Of a DNA stretch of 64,000 bases, positions 43,847-53,753 are shown piece after piece. Position 1 is the stretch's first letter; each line of letters starts with the position of its first letter. This stretch comes from CAXXOZ01 sp963676435 (GTDB taxonomy: Bacteria > Bacillota > Clostridia > Lachnospirales > Lachnospiraceae), in the NCBI GenBank assembly GCA_963676435.2, contig CAXXOZ010000002.1, forward strand, positions 26,127-90,126. Reading direction: 5' to 3'. The position numbers and the translations under genes are program-made. The notes beneath the pieces were generated by a model. The model worked only from the letters and a program-made list of their open reading frames with translations. It ran no database searches and was not told the origin of the DNA.

Positions 43847-45032
43847 CTAAATAATTTCTCTTAAAGGTTTATTCCAAATTATTTTATTTTTATCAATTCC
43901 CTTTTTACAAAGATCTTTTTTTATTTCATCAGCCACATATTCGTACGCAACTGCTATAATAATAACATCGAATTCTACATCAAAAATTTTATCTACCGAT
44001 TTTATATTTTCAGATTTATACTCATTATTTTTATCAACCCAAAGAACAACTTCAATATTTGAAAACATTTCTAATTTTTTCCATATAGTCTTGTCCTACT
44101 CTACCAGCACCATATAATATCACACGAATTTTATTATCTAAAAGTATACCAAAATCAAATATGTACTTATTGGAAAAAGATATATTAAATATTTTGTTAA
44201 CAGCATAGCCACATAGTATTTTAATATACTTATTTAATTGTTCGATAAGTTCTTTTTCAAAAATATTCCCTGAAAATAGTTTCAAATAGATACTATAAAT
44301 AAGTTCAATATTGCAAAATATTTTTGAGTTTTTTGTATGGCTAATGCTATTTTCATGCTGAATATAGTGATAATAAGCTTCATCCAATTTTATAACATTT
44401 TTTGCTTTCAAAATTGACGAGTAGACAATTATTCCATCTTCCCCAAAAAAAACTTCTTTAGGAATATCCCACTTTGCCTCACTTAATAAATCTGATTTAA
44501 AAAATTTACCTGCTAAATTGGGTTTTATCGAAAAAAGTTCTTGTGCGCCATTTTTTGTTTTATTAATTATCAAATTTGACATCAACTCATTTATTTCTTT
44601 ATCTTTATATATGCCTGGTTGTAGAAGTCCAAATTCAAATTCATTTTTATTTTTATTTTCTTTGTTAAACTCTCTAATAATTCCTGTTATTAAAACATCC
44701 GTCAAACCTTCCTCAATATAACAATTAATTTTTGAAAAAAAATCACTGCTTATCCAGTCATCAGAGTCCATAAAGGTTATATACTCTCCAGAACTATTTA
44801 ACAAACCTTTATGTCTAGCTTTGTTTGCCCCACTGTTTTCTATACTTATAAGTTTAATTCTTGAATCCAATTTTGCGTAAGTATTTACTATTTCTTTTGT
44901 TTTATCTGTCGAACCATCATCTACCACAACAATTTCAAAATCCATATAGTCTTTTTGGCTCAAAACACTTTCTATACATTTCGAAATATGTTTTTCCCCA
45001 TTATATACTGGAACAATTACTGAAATCTTCAT
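43847..45032 (-). pseudogene. Family 2 glycosyltransferase with Rossmann tail, broken by one extra A
   Basis: The GT-A domain (MKISVIVPVYNGEKHISKCI, IVVVDDGSTDKTK, ITFMDSDDW) runs from the ATG at 45032 and includes the start of a Rossmann-like module, RVILYGAGRVGQDYMEKI. The frame then stops at 44052. The rest of the module (VVLWVDKNNEY ... FDVIIIAVAYEYVADEI) continues in another frame to 43847. Removing one A from the A6 run at about 44075-44080 joins them as DYMEKLEMFSNIEVVLWVD. The catalytic GT part is complete, so activity might persist without the tail. Confidence 0.86.
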
Positions 45033-45034
45033 GT

Positions 45035-46381
45035 TCAATTCTCCTGCCTATTTTGGCTCTGAATAAATTTTTCAATTATCTCTGCGAAAAAAATGGATTC
45101 GATTTTATTTAGCTTAAACTCTAAATTTTTACCAAATCTTATCGCCGTAAGAAAATCGCTTATTTCGTATCTAATTCCATCACCTAAAAATTTCATTGAG
45201 TGTTTTTCATTTTGAGACATATCCTCATAACATATTTCAAAATGTTTTGTTTTCCACCAAGGCGCTTCAACTTTTATATATCCTTCAGTTCCTGATATTA
45301 TTAATTCTCCTTCAGATTTTACACCCAAACCATTTTTCGCGGTTGCAAAACCCTGTTCATAAACAAATTCTGCCTTTGTATAGAGATCAAGACCATTTTT
45401 TGCTTTAATTGTCTTAAATGTAACATCCTTATATTTTGTTCCAAATATTTTCACTATAGGAAGCATCGTATAACTTGCAAGTTCTAAAAATGCTCCTCCA
45501 TTTATAAGGTCTGTAAGTTCTCTGTTGTTTGGTGATTCAAGTTTAGTAAAACAAGCATCAATGTCTCTAATTATTCCTATGGCTCCACTCCTTGCAAAGT
45601 CTAATAACTCACTAAATCCAGGTGAGTATGCAGTCTTTATAGCTTCTAAAAGTATCACTTTATTTTCTTTCGCTAACTCATAAAGCTCTTCGGCTTCACT
45701 TTTATTTAATACCATAGGTTTTTCACATAATACATGCTTTTTACTCATGATAGCCTTTTTTATATATTCATAATGTGTTTCATGAGGAGATGCAATATAT
45801 ACAGCATCAATACGATCTAGGAATTCTTCAAGGTTATTGTAAGATGCTTCCAGCTGAAATTCATCTGCGAAATCCTTAGCATGCTCAAAATTCGGATTAT
45901 ACACCGCTTCTAAATTTATTCCGCTGACATATTTTGCTTCAGGTACCATTCTGTTTGCTATTCTTCCAGTTCCTATTACTCCTAATTTAATAATTCCAAA
46001 TTTCTGCTCTCTTATTAATGTACTTGAAATATCTTTTGTTCTCTCTAGGTATACTACTTCACAATAAGAATTTAAGTAATCAAAAACACCTGTCCAGTCT
46101 GAACCTACAGTAAAGACATCTATATCATATTTTATTATATCCTCAACCTTTTGACCTACATGATCTTCTATAATAATCTCATCTGCAAGTCCCGTTTTTC
46201 TAACATTTTCTATTCTTTCAAGAAGAGAATCTATTACATTCATTTTTCCTCTTGATTCATCATAATGCTCAGTCGTAATTCCAACAATAAGGTAATCTCC
46301 AAGCTTTTTAGCTCTATCCAATAATTTATAATGTCCCTTATGAAACAAGTCAAAAGATCCATATGTAATTACTTTTTTCAT
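45035..46381 (-). CDS. Cytidylyltransferase fused to Gfo/Idh/MocA oxidoreductase
   Basis: A 448-residue two-domain enzyme. Residues 1-125 form a TagD/glycerol-3-phosphate-cytidylyltransferase-like domain, with YGSFDLFHKGH (HxGH at 14-17) and the family STLIRE end. From about 132 an NAD(P)-dependent Gfo/Idh/MocA oxidoreductase follows, with GVIGTGRIA and the CEKPMVL loop. Together they could oxidise or reduce a small polyol or sugar and activate it as a CDP derivative. The two LicD phosphotransferases nearby would be logical users of a CDP-linked donor. AGGGGAG precedes the ATG. Confidence 0.88.
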   Translation of the reverse strand: MKKVITYGSFDLFHKGHYKLLDRAKKLGDYLIVGITTEHYDESRGKMNVIDSLLERIENVRKTGLADEIIIEDHVGQKVEDIIKYDIDVFTVGSDWTGVFDYLNSYCEVVYLERTKDISSTLIREQKFGIIKLGVIGTGRIANRMVPEAKYVSGINLEAVYNPNFEHAKDFADEFQLEASYNNLEEFLDRIDAVYIASPHETHYEYIKKAIMSKKHVLCEKPMVLNKSEAEELYELAKENKVILLEAIKTAYSPGFSELLDFARSGAIGIIRDIDACFTKLESPNNRELTDLINGGAFLELASYTMLPIVKIFGTKYKDVTFKTIKAKNGLDLYTKAEFVYEQGFATAKNGLGVKSEGELIISGTEGYIKVEAPWWKTKHFEICYEDMSQNEKHSMKFLGDGIRYEISDFLTAIRFGKNLEFKLNKIESIFFAEIIEKFIQSQNRQEN

Positions 46382-46403
46382 TTAAAACTCCCCTTTTCGA
46401 AAT

Positions 46404-47222
46404 TTAAAACAACTTTAATTTTGAAACTGGATGTACCTTTCTATTTCCCTCAGGCGGTAGCTTCATGTAATCTCCAAATTTAAATTTTAAATATTCATCA
46501 TAATATTTCATTGCAAATATCATATGGTTTTCAAATTTTAGCTCAATACTATTTTCATACCACCTTCTCTTGTATCCATATAATTTATTAGCAGTTGGGT
46601 ACATAAGGTTTCTAACCCATTTACTATTAATTTTTTTGCTACTTTTTATAAGTCTGTCATAACATCCTAAAATGGTTTTTTCAGGAACTATATCCATTAT
46701 TTTATAAACAAATCTTTTTAAAGAATTTTTTTCTATTTTTCTTCCAACTTTAGACCATAAAAATTTTCTTATTATAAATGATTTAAAATTTACAATTTTT
46801 CTTAAAAAGAGACTGTCAGGTACATTATCTACAGGAAAAATATCAAGAAAAACCCCCTGTTTATATGGCATGTGTTCTTGGCCATTTCTTAAAAACAATG
46901 TGTCTTTTCTTCTAAGCTTTCCATAACCCCATCTATAGCCTTTTGTTTCCTTATGATCCTGAAAGTAAAACTTTTTTGTGTTTAGCTCTGTTTTACAGGC
47001 ATTGACAAATCTTTTATATTCACTTCTTAACATTGCAACGTCAGCATCATCATCCCAGGGTATAAATCCCTTATGCCTTATTGCGCCTAAAAGAGTTCCT
47101 GCTATAATATTATATTTTATATTGCATTTTCTACAGATTCTATCCACTTCAAGTAATAGCTCAAGTTCGATTTTCTGTATTTTTTTTAATTCTTCAAAAG
47201 TTATTTTATGTAAGTTTTTCAT
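46404..47222 (-). CDS. LicD-family phosphotransferase (1)
   Basis: A 272-residue LicD/FKRP-type protein. Enzymes of this family move phosphocholine or a similar phosphorylated group from a CDP donor to a sugar. Visible are NIIAGTLLGAIRHKGFIPWD and the acidic WDDDAD motif (56-61), then KFYFQDHKETKGYRWGYGKL. I use the ATG at 47222 because the length then matches the paralogue at 49684; a start at 47240 is possible and neither has a strong ribosome site. It sits directly after the cytidylyltransferase fusion on the minus strand order. Confidence 0.87.
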   Translation of the reverse strand: MKNLHKITFEELKKIQKIELELLLEVDRICRKCNIKYNIIAGTLLGAIRHKGFIPWDDDADVAMLRSEYKRFVNACKTELNTKKFYFQDHKETKGYRWGYGKLRRKDTLFLRNGQEHMPYKQGVFLDIFPVDNVPDSLFLRKIVNFKSFIIRKFLWSKVGRKIEKNSLKRFVYKIMDIVPEKTILGCYDRLIKSSKKINSKWVRNLMYPTANKLYGYKRRWYENSIELKFENHMIFAMKYYDEYLKFKFGDYMKLPPEGNRKVHPVSKLKLF

Positions 47223-47248
47223 ACATTTTATCCATTTCAACTATATTA

Positions 47249-49660
47249 TTAACCAAGAAAAAAGTCACTGATAATCTTCCCACTGAGCTCTTGATTTTTA
47301 GTTTCTGAGTTATAGGCTATTTTCTCATTTTTAATCTTTTTTATATATTCTCTAAGACCAAATAAGTTTTCTTCTATAAAATCTCCAAACTCGTTATATA
47401 GGGGATTTTTAATTATTTCTGATTTAATTCCTTCTGGTAAAAAAGATTTTGTAATTTCTTTTATTTTTCCATTTTTATTTATTGTAATAATATCTTCACT
47501 GTTCATTGGTAATAAAACTAACTTATCATCAAAGGTCTTTATTCCTCCAAAATTCCAAAACATTTCATCTCGAATCACATTATCAATTGTTTTATTTTCA
47601 ATATTAATATCTTCAAAAGTCATACTTTTTTTATCTATTTTAATAATATAATCTAAAAAACAAGGAAGAATCCATATGCTTTCATCAACTGTTATAGTAG
47701 TCAAAAATGGTTCTCCAATTCGAGAAAATTTTGAGATTATTGGATAGTCATCAAAATATAAATATTCGTTTGTACTCTTATCCCAACATAATATGCTTTT
47801 TAGATCTTTTGGAATTAGCCAAAACTTTTCACCATCATTTTGAATGCTAATATATTTTTCTTCTTTATTACCAATTTCATAATTTTCTATTTTGTTTGTT
47901 TCTAAATCAAAAACAAATAAAAAATTGCTTTGATAAAAAGGACAATAAAGTTTTCCATCTTTTTGAATAACATCCCTAAACCACATGTCATTCATAACCC
48001 CATGTTTTTTTACATGTTCATTCCAAGAGTTCATATTTTCTAAAGTACCTGTTTTAATGTTATATCTTAATATTTTTCCATATGATAACGGCATAATATA
48101 TATATAATTTTTATAGATTGAATATGACCAAAATTTCTTCTTTAACTCACCTTTTAAAAGCTCAATTCTTTCAAAAGCTCCAATTTCAATATCATATATC
48201 ATTATGGCACTTGCATTATATGGTATAAACATTAATTTATTATTAAAAAAAACAACTTTACAAAATAGTCTAGTTTGACGAATATTTTCACTTGGAAAAT
48301 GACCTTTAAAATCTATTTTTCCGCTTCCTTTGTTTAAACAAAATAATCCATTAAAACTTGTTGATGCAAACCAGATTTCTTTATCATTTATATAAGCGTC
48401 ATCAAATGGAATTCTATTTAAATCCTTCCACTCTATCTCATTTTGAATATTAATATCCTGTACCATTACAGGCTTTTTAAGGTTTCTAAAAAGTTCCACT
48501 AATGAACTTCTATCCCCAAAATAACCATCGGAAATAGATATTGATCTATGTAAATTTGGGGTGTCATCAAAAATACAAGTCTCACTATTTTTTACAGCTT
48601 CTTCTAAGTCTTTAAATTTATCTAAAATTTCAGGATTAATTGATTTAGCAGTCTTCTCACTTAATGGATGAGGTCTCCATAAAAGTACTACATCTCTTTG
48701 TTTTTCAAATACAGATAATACATACTTTATTTTTTTTATTAATGCTTCTCCATCATTCATTATACTGTAAAGATGTGTATTATATAAAATAACTTTCTTA
48801 CCTTTTATTTTATTTTTCCAATCATTTGGTATTTCATCTTCATTATATTCTTCCTTTGTCATAGATATTACTTTGTCAATTTTGGGAGAACCTAATGGTA
48901 AAAATTTATTTCTATCCTGATAAAGGTAATATTTTTTATACTCGTTAGCAATTTCTTCAGACTGGACGATAACATAATTAGCATTTTTAACCCCAGGCAA
49001 TATACAAAATTCCTCTTTTAATTTATGGTTAACTACAAAATATGGAACATAAACTAACATATTTGTATATTCCTTTAATTTTGATGAATAATAATCCTGA
49101 TGTACTGTTGTAACTCTGTTATAGTTATCATATGGATTATGAAAATATATTATATCTGGACTTCTTTCTGATAAATTATACTCTGAATAATGTGTTATAG
49201 GAACATATTCTGGAAATTTATCACCGTCATAAATCAGTTCACCTAAAGACGAATCTTGATTTTTATTATAATAAGGAATTGGGATTACATAACATTCACA
49301 TCTTTCATCCTCATTTGCTGCTAACCAAATGCTTTCTAGTGAATCCCACATTGTAGCATTATACGGCAAAAAAACAACTTCTTTTTTAATACTGTTAATA
49401 TCCTTAAATATACTATTCAATTTTATATATAGAGAATTAAAAAATTCTTCGTTTATTCTCTCTAATTTGTTTTCTTTAAATACTATAATATAATTTTCTA
49501 TTTCCTCATCAAAAGTAGTATCTTTTATCACACTTAAAGCTTCTATAAAGTCATCTACTATAGGAGAAATATTTTTATAGGTATTTCCTTTGCAATAGTC
49601 AATTGCTTCATATAAAGTTAAAATTAATTCCTTTATTCCAACTATATCTTTTTTATTCAT
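47249..49660 (-). CDS. GT-B-like (CDP-glycerol transferase-like) protein fused to a beta-propeller
   Basis: An 803-residue protein. Residues about 100-400 look like a GT-B fold of the CDP-glycerol glycerophosphotransferase type: VVFLPYNATMWDSLESIW, YVIVQSEEIANEYKKYY, GSPKIDKVI, and the donor-side VVLLWRPHPLSEKTAKS and FGDRSSLVELF. From about 425 to 740 there is a series of roughly 50-residue units with the pattern Y/L-x-F/I-x-P ... I-x-x-Y/W-D-x-x-T, for example LMFIPYNASAIMIYDIEIGA and IYIMPLSYGKILRYNIKTGT. This resembles Kelch/WD-type propeller blades. The ATG at 49660 follows GGAG. It lies between the two licD genes. I know of no named family with this combination. Confidence 0.68.
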   Translation of the reverse strand: MNKKDIVGIKELILTLYEAIDYCKGNTYKNISPIVDDFIEALSVIKDTTFDEEIENYIIVFKENKLERINEEFFNSLYIKLNSIFKDINSIKKEVVFLPYNATMWDSLESIWLAANEDERCECYVIPIPYYNKNQDSSLGELIYDGDKFPEYVPITHYSEYNLSERSPDIIYFHNPYDNYNRVTTVHQDYYSSKLKEYTNMLVYVPYFVVNHKLKEEFCILPGVKNANYVIVQSEEIANEYKKYYLYQDRNKFLPLGSPKIDKVISMTKEEYNEDEIPNDWKNKIKGKKVILYNTHLYSIMNDGEALIKKIKYVLSVFEKQRDVVLLWRPHPLSEKTAKSINPEILDKFKDLEEAVKNSETCIFDDTPNLHRSISISDGYFGDRSSLVELFRNLKKPVMVQDINIQNEIEWKDLNRIPFDDAYINDKEIWFASTSFNGLFCLNKGSGKIDFKGHFPSENIRQTRLFCKVVFFNNKLMFIPYNASAIMIYDIEIGAFERIELLKGELKKKFWSYSIYKNYIYIMPLSYGKILRYNIKTGTLENMNSWNEHVKKHGVMNDMWFRDVIQKDGKLYCPFYQSNFLFVFDLETNKIENYEIGNKEEKYISIQNDGEKFWLIPKDLKSILCWDKSTNEYLYFDDYPIISKFSRIGEPFLTTITVDESIWILPCFLDYIIKIDKKSMTFEDINIENKTIDNVIRDEMFWNFGGIKTFDDKLVLLPMNSEDIITINKNGKIKEITKSFLPEGIKSEIIKNPLYNEFGDFIEENLFGLREYIKKIKNEKIAYNSETKNQELSGKIISDFFLG

Positions 49661-49683
49661 ATAATACCAAATCTCCAAAGTCT

Positions 49684-50499
49684 TTAATTTAAATCAAGCT
49701 TTGTAACTGGATGAACTTTTCTCATTTCCACCGGAGGAATTTGTTCATAATTCCCATACTTAAATTTTAAATATTGTTTATACGCGCGTATACCCATAAA
49801 TTTGTTGTTTTCAAACTCATATTCCTTTGAATTTAGATACCATTTTCTTCTATAACCAAAAACTATGTTTGGTGTAGGGAATGTAAGTATTCTTACAAAT
49901 TTCGTCCTCTTTTGATTGCTATATATAATAAATTTATCAAACATAGAAAACACTAAATTTGTAGGTATCTTATAAAAAATATTATATATACTTCTTATAG
50001 CATAATTTGTGTTACTAAATCTCCCAACAGCTGACCAAAAAATTTTCCTAAATAAAAAGCACACAAAATTATGAATTATTCTTGAAGGATAAAAATCTGG
50101 TACACCATCAAGTGGAAATATATCAATAAATATGCCCTGCTCGTAAGGCATATGCTCTTGATTTTCTCTTAAAAAACAAGTTCCTTTTCTCCTTAACTTT
50201 CCATAACCCCATCTATATCCTTTTGTTTCTATATGATCTTGAAAATAAAATCGATCAGCATCCAATTCGGTTTTACACGCATTTTTAAATTTTTCATATT
50301 CATGCCTTAATAAACCTACATCTGCATCATCATCCCAAGGTATATACCCTTTATGTCTTACTGCACCTAAAAGAGTTCCAGCAATAATATTATATTTTAT
50401 ATTGCATTTTTTACAGATTCTATCTACTTCTATTAGCATCTCAAGTTGAGTTAATTGAAGCTTTCTCAATTCTTCATTGCTTAAAATATATTCTTCCAA
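49684..50499 (-). CDS. LicD-family phosphotransferase (2)
   Basis: A 271-residue paralogue of the LicD gene at 46404. The two share long near-identical blocks: CNIKYNIIAGTLLGA, IPWDDDAD (53-60), KLRRKGTCFLR-like and HMPYEQGIFIDIFPLDGVPD. The start is a TTG at 50499 with AAGGAG eight bases upstream. A second LicD copy suggests two phosphoryl decorations on different sugars or a duplication with specialised acceptors. Confidence 0.88.
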   Translation of the reverse strand: MEEYILSNEELRKLQLTQLEMLIEVDRICKKCNIKYNIIAGTLLGAVRHKGYIPWDDDADVGLLRHEYEKFKNACKTELDADRFYFQDHIETKGYRWGYGKLRRKGTCFLRENQEHMPYEQGIFIDIFPLDGVPDFYPSRIIHNFVCFLFRKIFWSAVGRFSNTNYAIRSIYNIFYKIPTNLVFSMFDKFIIYSNQKRTKFVRILTFPTPNIVFGYRRKWYLNSKEYEFENNKFMGIRAYKQYLKFKYGNYEQIPPVEMRKVHPVTKLDLN

Positions 50500-50520
50500 G
50501 AATACCACTCCTTAAATCAC

Positions 50521-51564
50521 TTACTTACATCTTTTAATGCCTTCTAAAGCCAGCTCATAATCTCCACATCTTGAAAAATAATCTAAAGCTTTCTTTTTAT
50601 CTCCAAGGCATTCTCTTATTACACCAGCATTATAGTATGCAAGATAAGAATTCACCCCTTCAACTTTGCTTTCTTTGTATGTTGAAGCTTTTAAAAACTC
50701 TTTTTCTGCTTTATCAAACATAAGATTTTGCATATATATAAATCCCATTAAAAATACAAAATCAGCACTTCCCATAAATTCATTATATATGTTTTCAAAC
50801 ATTAAAGCTTCTTTATTTTGCCCTGAGTTAATTAATGAATATCCATACATTTCAACCATATCTATTACATATTCTAATTCAATATTCAAATCAAATGTTA
50901 GACCTTCACTAAAATACCTGCTTGCCTGTTCATATTCTTCTTGAAGATAATATGACTTTCCTAATTGATAAAGAATATATGGATCAGCACCTTCTTTAAG
51001 GGCAATTTTTAACATTTCAATATTTCTTTGAGATTTTTCTTTACGCTTATTTAAGTCCCCATCGTAACCACTATGATCAAACATAATTGGTGCAACATAT
51101 GTTTCGTAATCATTTCCTGCTATAGAAACAATTTGCTCATGAATCATTCCGTCATATTTGTATAGTTTTTTTGAATAGATTCTATTTACATTTTCTTTTG
51201 CCGAAAACCCTATTCCTTCTCTAGCAAAAAGATTAGTTCTTTTTATTCTACCTACTTTTTCTGGATACAGTTTTACTAGCTTTTCAAAACCTTCTTTGTC
51301 AAAAAAACTTAAAAATTCATCGCTATCTACCATTAATATCATATCATTACTAGCCTTTGATGCTGCAAAATTTCTCGCCTTACTAAAATCACCACACCAA
51401 GTAAAATCATATACATTTTCGGTATACTCTTTAACAATTTTTTTAGTATTATCTTTTGAGCCTGTATCAACCACTATAATCTCATAGCCTGTGTTGATAA
51501 GCTTCTCCAAACAAATTTTTATATTTTTTTCTTCATCTTTAACAATTATACATATTGATATCAT
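50521..51564 (-). CDS. Family 2 glycosyltransferase with TPR-like C-terminus
   Basis: A 347-residue protein. The first half is GT-A (MISICIIVKDEEKNIKICLE, IIVVDTGSKDNTKK, FSKARNFAASKASNDMILMV then DSDEFL). The second half carries TPR-like helical repeats (PYILYQLGKSYYLQEEYEQA, YLAYYNAGVIRECLGDKKKA). The layout matches peptide or glycan glycosyltransferases that use TPRs to hold a protein acceptor, so it may act directly on flagellin or on a carrier. Its ATG overlaps the previous stop as ATGA. Confidence 0.88.
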   Translation of the reverse strand: MISICIIVKDEEKNIKICLEKLINTGYEIIVVDTGSKDNTKKIVKEYTENVYDFTWCGDFSKARNFAASKASNDMILMVDSDEFLSFFDKEGFEKLVKLYPEKVGRIKRTNLFAREGIGFSAKENVNRIYSKKLYKYDGMIHEQIVSIAGNDYETYVAPIMFDHSGYDGDLNKRKEKSQRNIEMLKIALKEGADPYILYQLGKSYYLQEEYEQASRYFSEGLTFDLNIELEYVIDMVEMYGYSLINSGQNKEALMFENIYNEFMGSADFVFLMGFIYMQNLMFDKAEKEFLKASTYKESKVEGVNSYLAYYNAGVIRECLGDKKKALDYFSRCGDYELALEGIKRCK

Positions 51565-52673
51565 ACAAAATCCTTTATTGATTCTACGTGTTCTATCATT
51601 TTTTTATAATAATTATTCATCAATGAACATGCATTATCTACTTTTATGAAGTTAGAATTCCACAAATTATTGATATAGTCATCTATTTGAAATTCAAAAA
51701 ATCGATTCTCAACATGTCCCATACTTATCTCTCCGTTTTGGTTTTGAACTGGACCAATTTCAAATGCAGATATACTATCAAGACCTAAAGCATTATTTAC
51801 TCCAGCACCTCTTCCATCTTCTTCGATTAAAATAGATGCATTCCTTCTGCTTAAATTATATATATGAGCATGAACTCTAAAACCTATGTGTAGATCGCAA
51901 TCATCATATACTTCAAAACCTTCTTTTCCAAAAGCAATATTTTTGGTTTGGCACCCTAGGGCTTCTACGCCTTCTTTTAATAACATGGCAGAGGCTGCTA
52001 CTTCAGGTGTTGTAAATTTATCTGCTTCCATGCCCCTATGAAAAATAAATGTAAATTCAACATTTGAAAGAACTCTTTTTAAATAATCAACCAGTTTTAG
52101 GGCAAGTCCTACATTATGAGTCTTTGCTGGATCTGATATACATATTTTTTTAATGCCTGTGGAGTTTAAGTTTTTAGAAAGGTTTTTCTGATTTACAAAA
52201 TCCAAATTGTACCATGCTGGACAGCCAGTCATAAGACCTCCGTTTATTCCACTATTTCTTAATATATTTACTGAATACCAGTCTCTACATCCTAAAAATT
52301 TCGTGTCGTTTTCGATTCTTTTAAATAAATCTAATGTAGGTCCTGTGAGTTGATAGTTATATATTGTAGACACTTGTCCATCATATCCAAACCATCCCAT
52401 TCCTAAGGAAAATATAGGAATTTTTATTTTTGATAAGTCAGAAACTAAAGGCATGTGTTTAGGATATAGTCCTGGTATATAGCCTGGTCCACCACCAAAT
52501 ATCAAAATATCATTTTCATTTATTTCTTCCAATTTATCTTCTAAATTTAATAACCTGTTGAACTTGGTTATCTGAGAATCTGGATATACTTTTTTTAATA
52601 TTGCTTCGGCTCTGTCGACTATTAAAAAGTCTCCAGCATTTTTTACTGCTCCCGAAAGTAATGCTATTTTCAT
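51561..52673 (-). CDS. Polysaccharide pyruvyl transferase family protein (2)
   Basis: A 370-residue protein of the same superfamily as the one at 38149 but clearly different in sequence. Marker segments are LSGAVKNAGDFLIVDRAEAI, LIFGGGPGYIPGLYP, and the late HIGFRVHAHIYNLSRRNASI, the G-x-R-x-H site. AGGAGATAACT precedes the ATG. The position next to the nonulosonate genes suggests action on the 9-carbon sugar or its neighbour. Confidence 0.8.
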   Translation of the reverse strand: MKIALLSGAVKNAGDFLIVDRAEAILKKVYPDSQITKFNRLLNLEDKLEEINENDILIFGGGPGYIPGLYPKHMPLVSDLSKIKIPIFSLGMGWFGYDGQVSTIYNYQLTGPTLDLFKRIENDTKFLGCRDWYSVNILRNSGINGGLMTGCPAWYNLDFVNQKNLSKNLNSTGIKKICISDPAKTHNVGLALKLVDYLKRVLSNVEFTFIFHRGMEADKFTTPEVAASAMLLKEGVEALGCQTKNIAFGKEGFEVYDDCDLHIGFRVHAHIYNLSRRNASILIEEDGRGAGVNNALGLDSISAFEIGPVQNQNGEISMGHVENRFFEFQIDDYINNLWNSNFIKVDNACSLMNNYYKKMIEHVESIKDFV

Positions 52674-52682
52674 AGTTATCTC

Positions 52683-53753
52683 CTATCTAAAATGATCATC
52701 ATTTAATATAGTATCTTCTTCAATATCATTTACTGCTATTTTACCAACCACTGAATCTATTTTCTCTGGGCTTATTCCTGTGCCAGGTCTTTTATATGTT
52801 AGTTTTTCTTTTGTTATTTTTTCACCTTTTAATATTTTTTCTTTTGATACTAAGGACCTTCTGGCATTTTTTCTAGAAATAAGTTCACTATCTAAACATT
52901 TTATCTCATAACTTCCTCTGATTTTATCAATAAAGTTAATATCTTTAATGATTTTTTTAGCATCATTCACATCCATTGCATGATAATGATCATTTCCTTC
53001 TAAAGTTTTATCTAGTGTAAAATGTTTTTCTATAACATTTGCACCAAGATTATATGCTGTTTTAATTACGTCTGCACTTTCATCTGGAACTGTATGATCT
53101 GAATAGCCAATTATACAATCACTGAACTCATTTTTTAAACTGATAATTTTATTCAAATTTGCATGTTCATAAGGAGTAGGATATTCAAGAACACAATGCA
53201 TTAGAGTGATTTTTTTATCGTTATACTTTTTAATAGTTTCTACTGCCATTTTTATTTCATCTAACTCAGAAGCCCCGACTGATAGAATAATAGGTAAATT
53301 TTTCTTGGCTTGATACTTAATAAAGGGGATATTTGAAAGGTCAGAAGATGATATTTTATATATATTCATCATGTCCTCTAAGAAGTCTGCTGACTCTTCA
53401 TCAAAAGCAGTAGATAAAAATTCTATTCCTAATGATTTAGAATATTCAGAAAGGATACCATATTCTATTTTACCAAAACTATCAAATTTTTTAAACAACT
53501 CATACTGAGATGTGGTTTTTTCTTTAGTTGTATCCCAATAAGAAGGAGAATTTTTGGCAGCAAGAGTATCTGCTTTATAAGATTGAAACTTTACACCATG
53601 AATGCCTGCCTTTACCGCCTCTTCAATCATAAGCTTCGCTGCTTTAATAGGTTCAATATTATTGACCTTTGCTATATCATAAAAATTTACACCGATTTCA
53701 GCAATTAAAGTAAATTCGTTGTTTAAAATTCTACTATACAAAGAATTAGTCAT
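52683..53753 (-). CDS. NeuB-family nonulosonate synthase
   Basis: A 356-residue synthase that condenses PEP with a 6-carbon amino sugar to make a 9-carbon nonulosonic acid (sialic, legionaminic or pseudaminic type). The TIM barrel has EIGVNF, VKFQSYKADTLA, FLSTAFDEESADFL, MHCVLEYPTPYEHANL, GYSDHT and EKHFTLDKTLEGNDH. A C-terminal SAF/antifreeze-like domain follows (RRSLVSKEKILKGEKIT, TYKRPGTGI). The start at 53753 has GAGGAG upstream and overlaps the preceding gene by 8 bp. The exact sugar cannot be told from sequence alone. Confidence 0.92.
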   Translation of the reverse strand: MTNSLYSRILNNEFTLIAEIGVNFYDIAKVNNIEPIKAAKLMIEEAVKAGIHGVKFQSYKADTLAAKNSPSYWDTTKEKTTSQYELFKKFDSFGKIEYGILSEYSKSLGIEFLSTAFDEESADFLEDMMNIYKISSSDLSNIPFIKYQAKKNLPIILSVGASELDEIKMAVETIKKYNDKKITLMHCVLEYPTPYEHANLNKIISLKNEFSDCIIGYSDHTVPDESADVIKTAYNLGANVIEKHFTLDKTLEGNDHYHAMDVNDAKKIIKDINFIDKIRGSYEIKCLDSELISRKNARRSLVSKEKILKGEKITKEKLTYKRPGTGISPEKIDSVVGKIAVNDIEEDTILNDDHFR

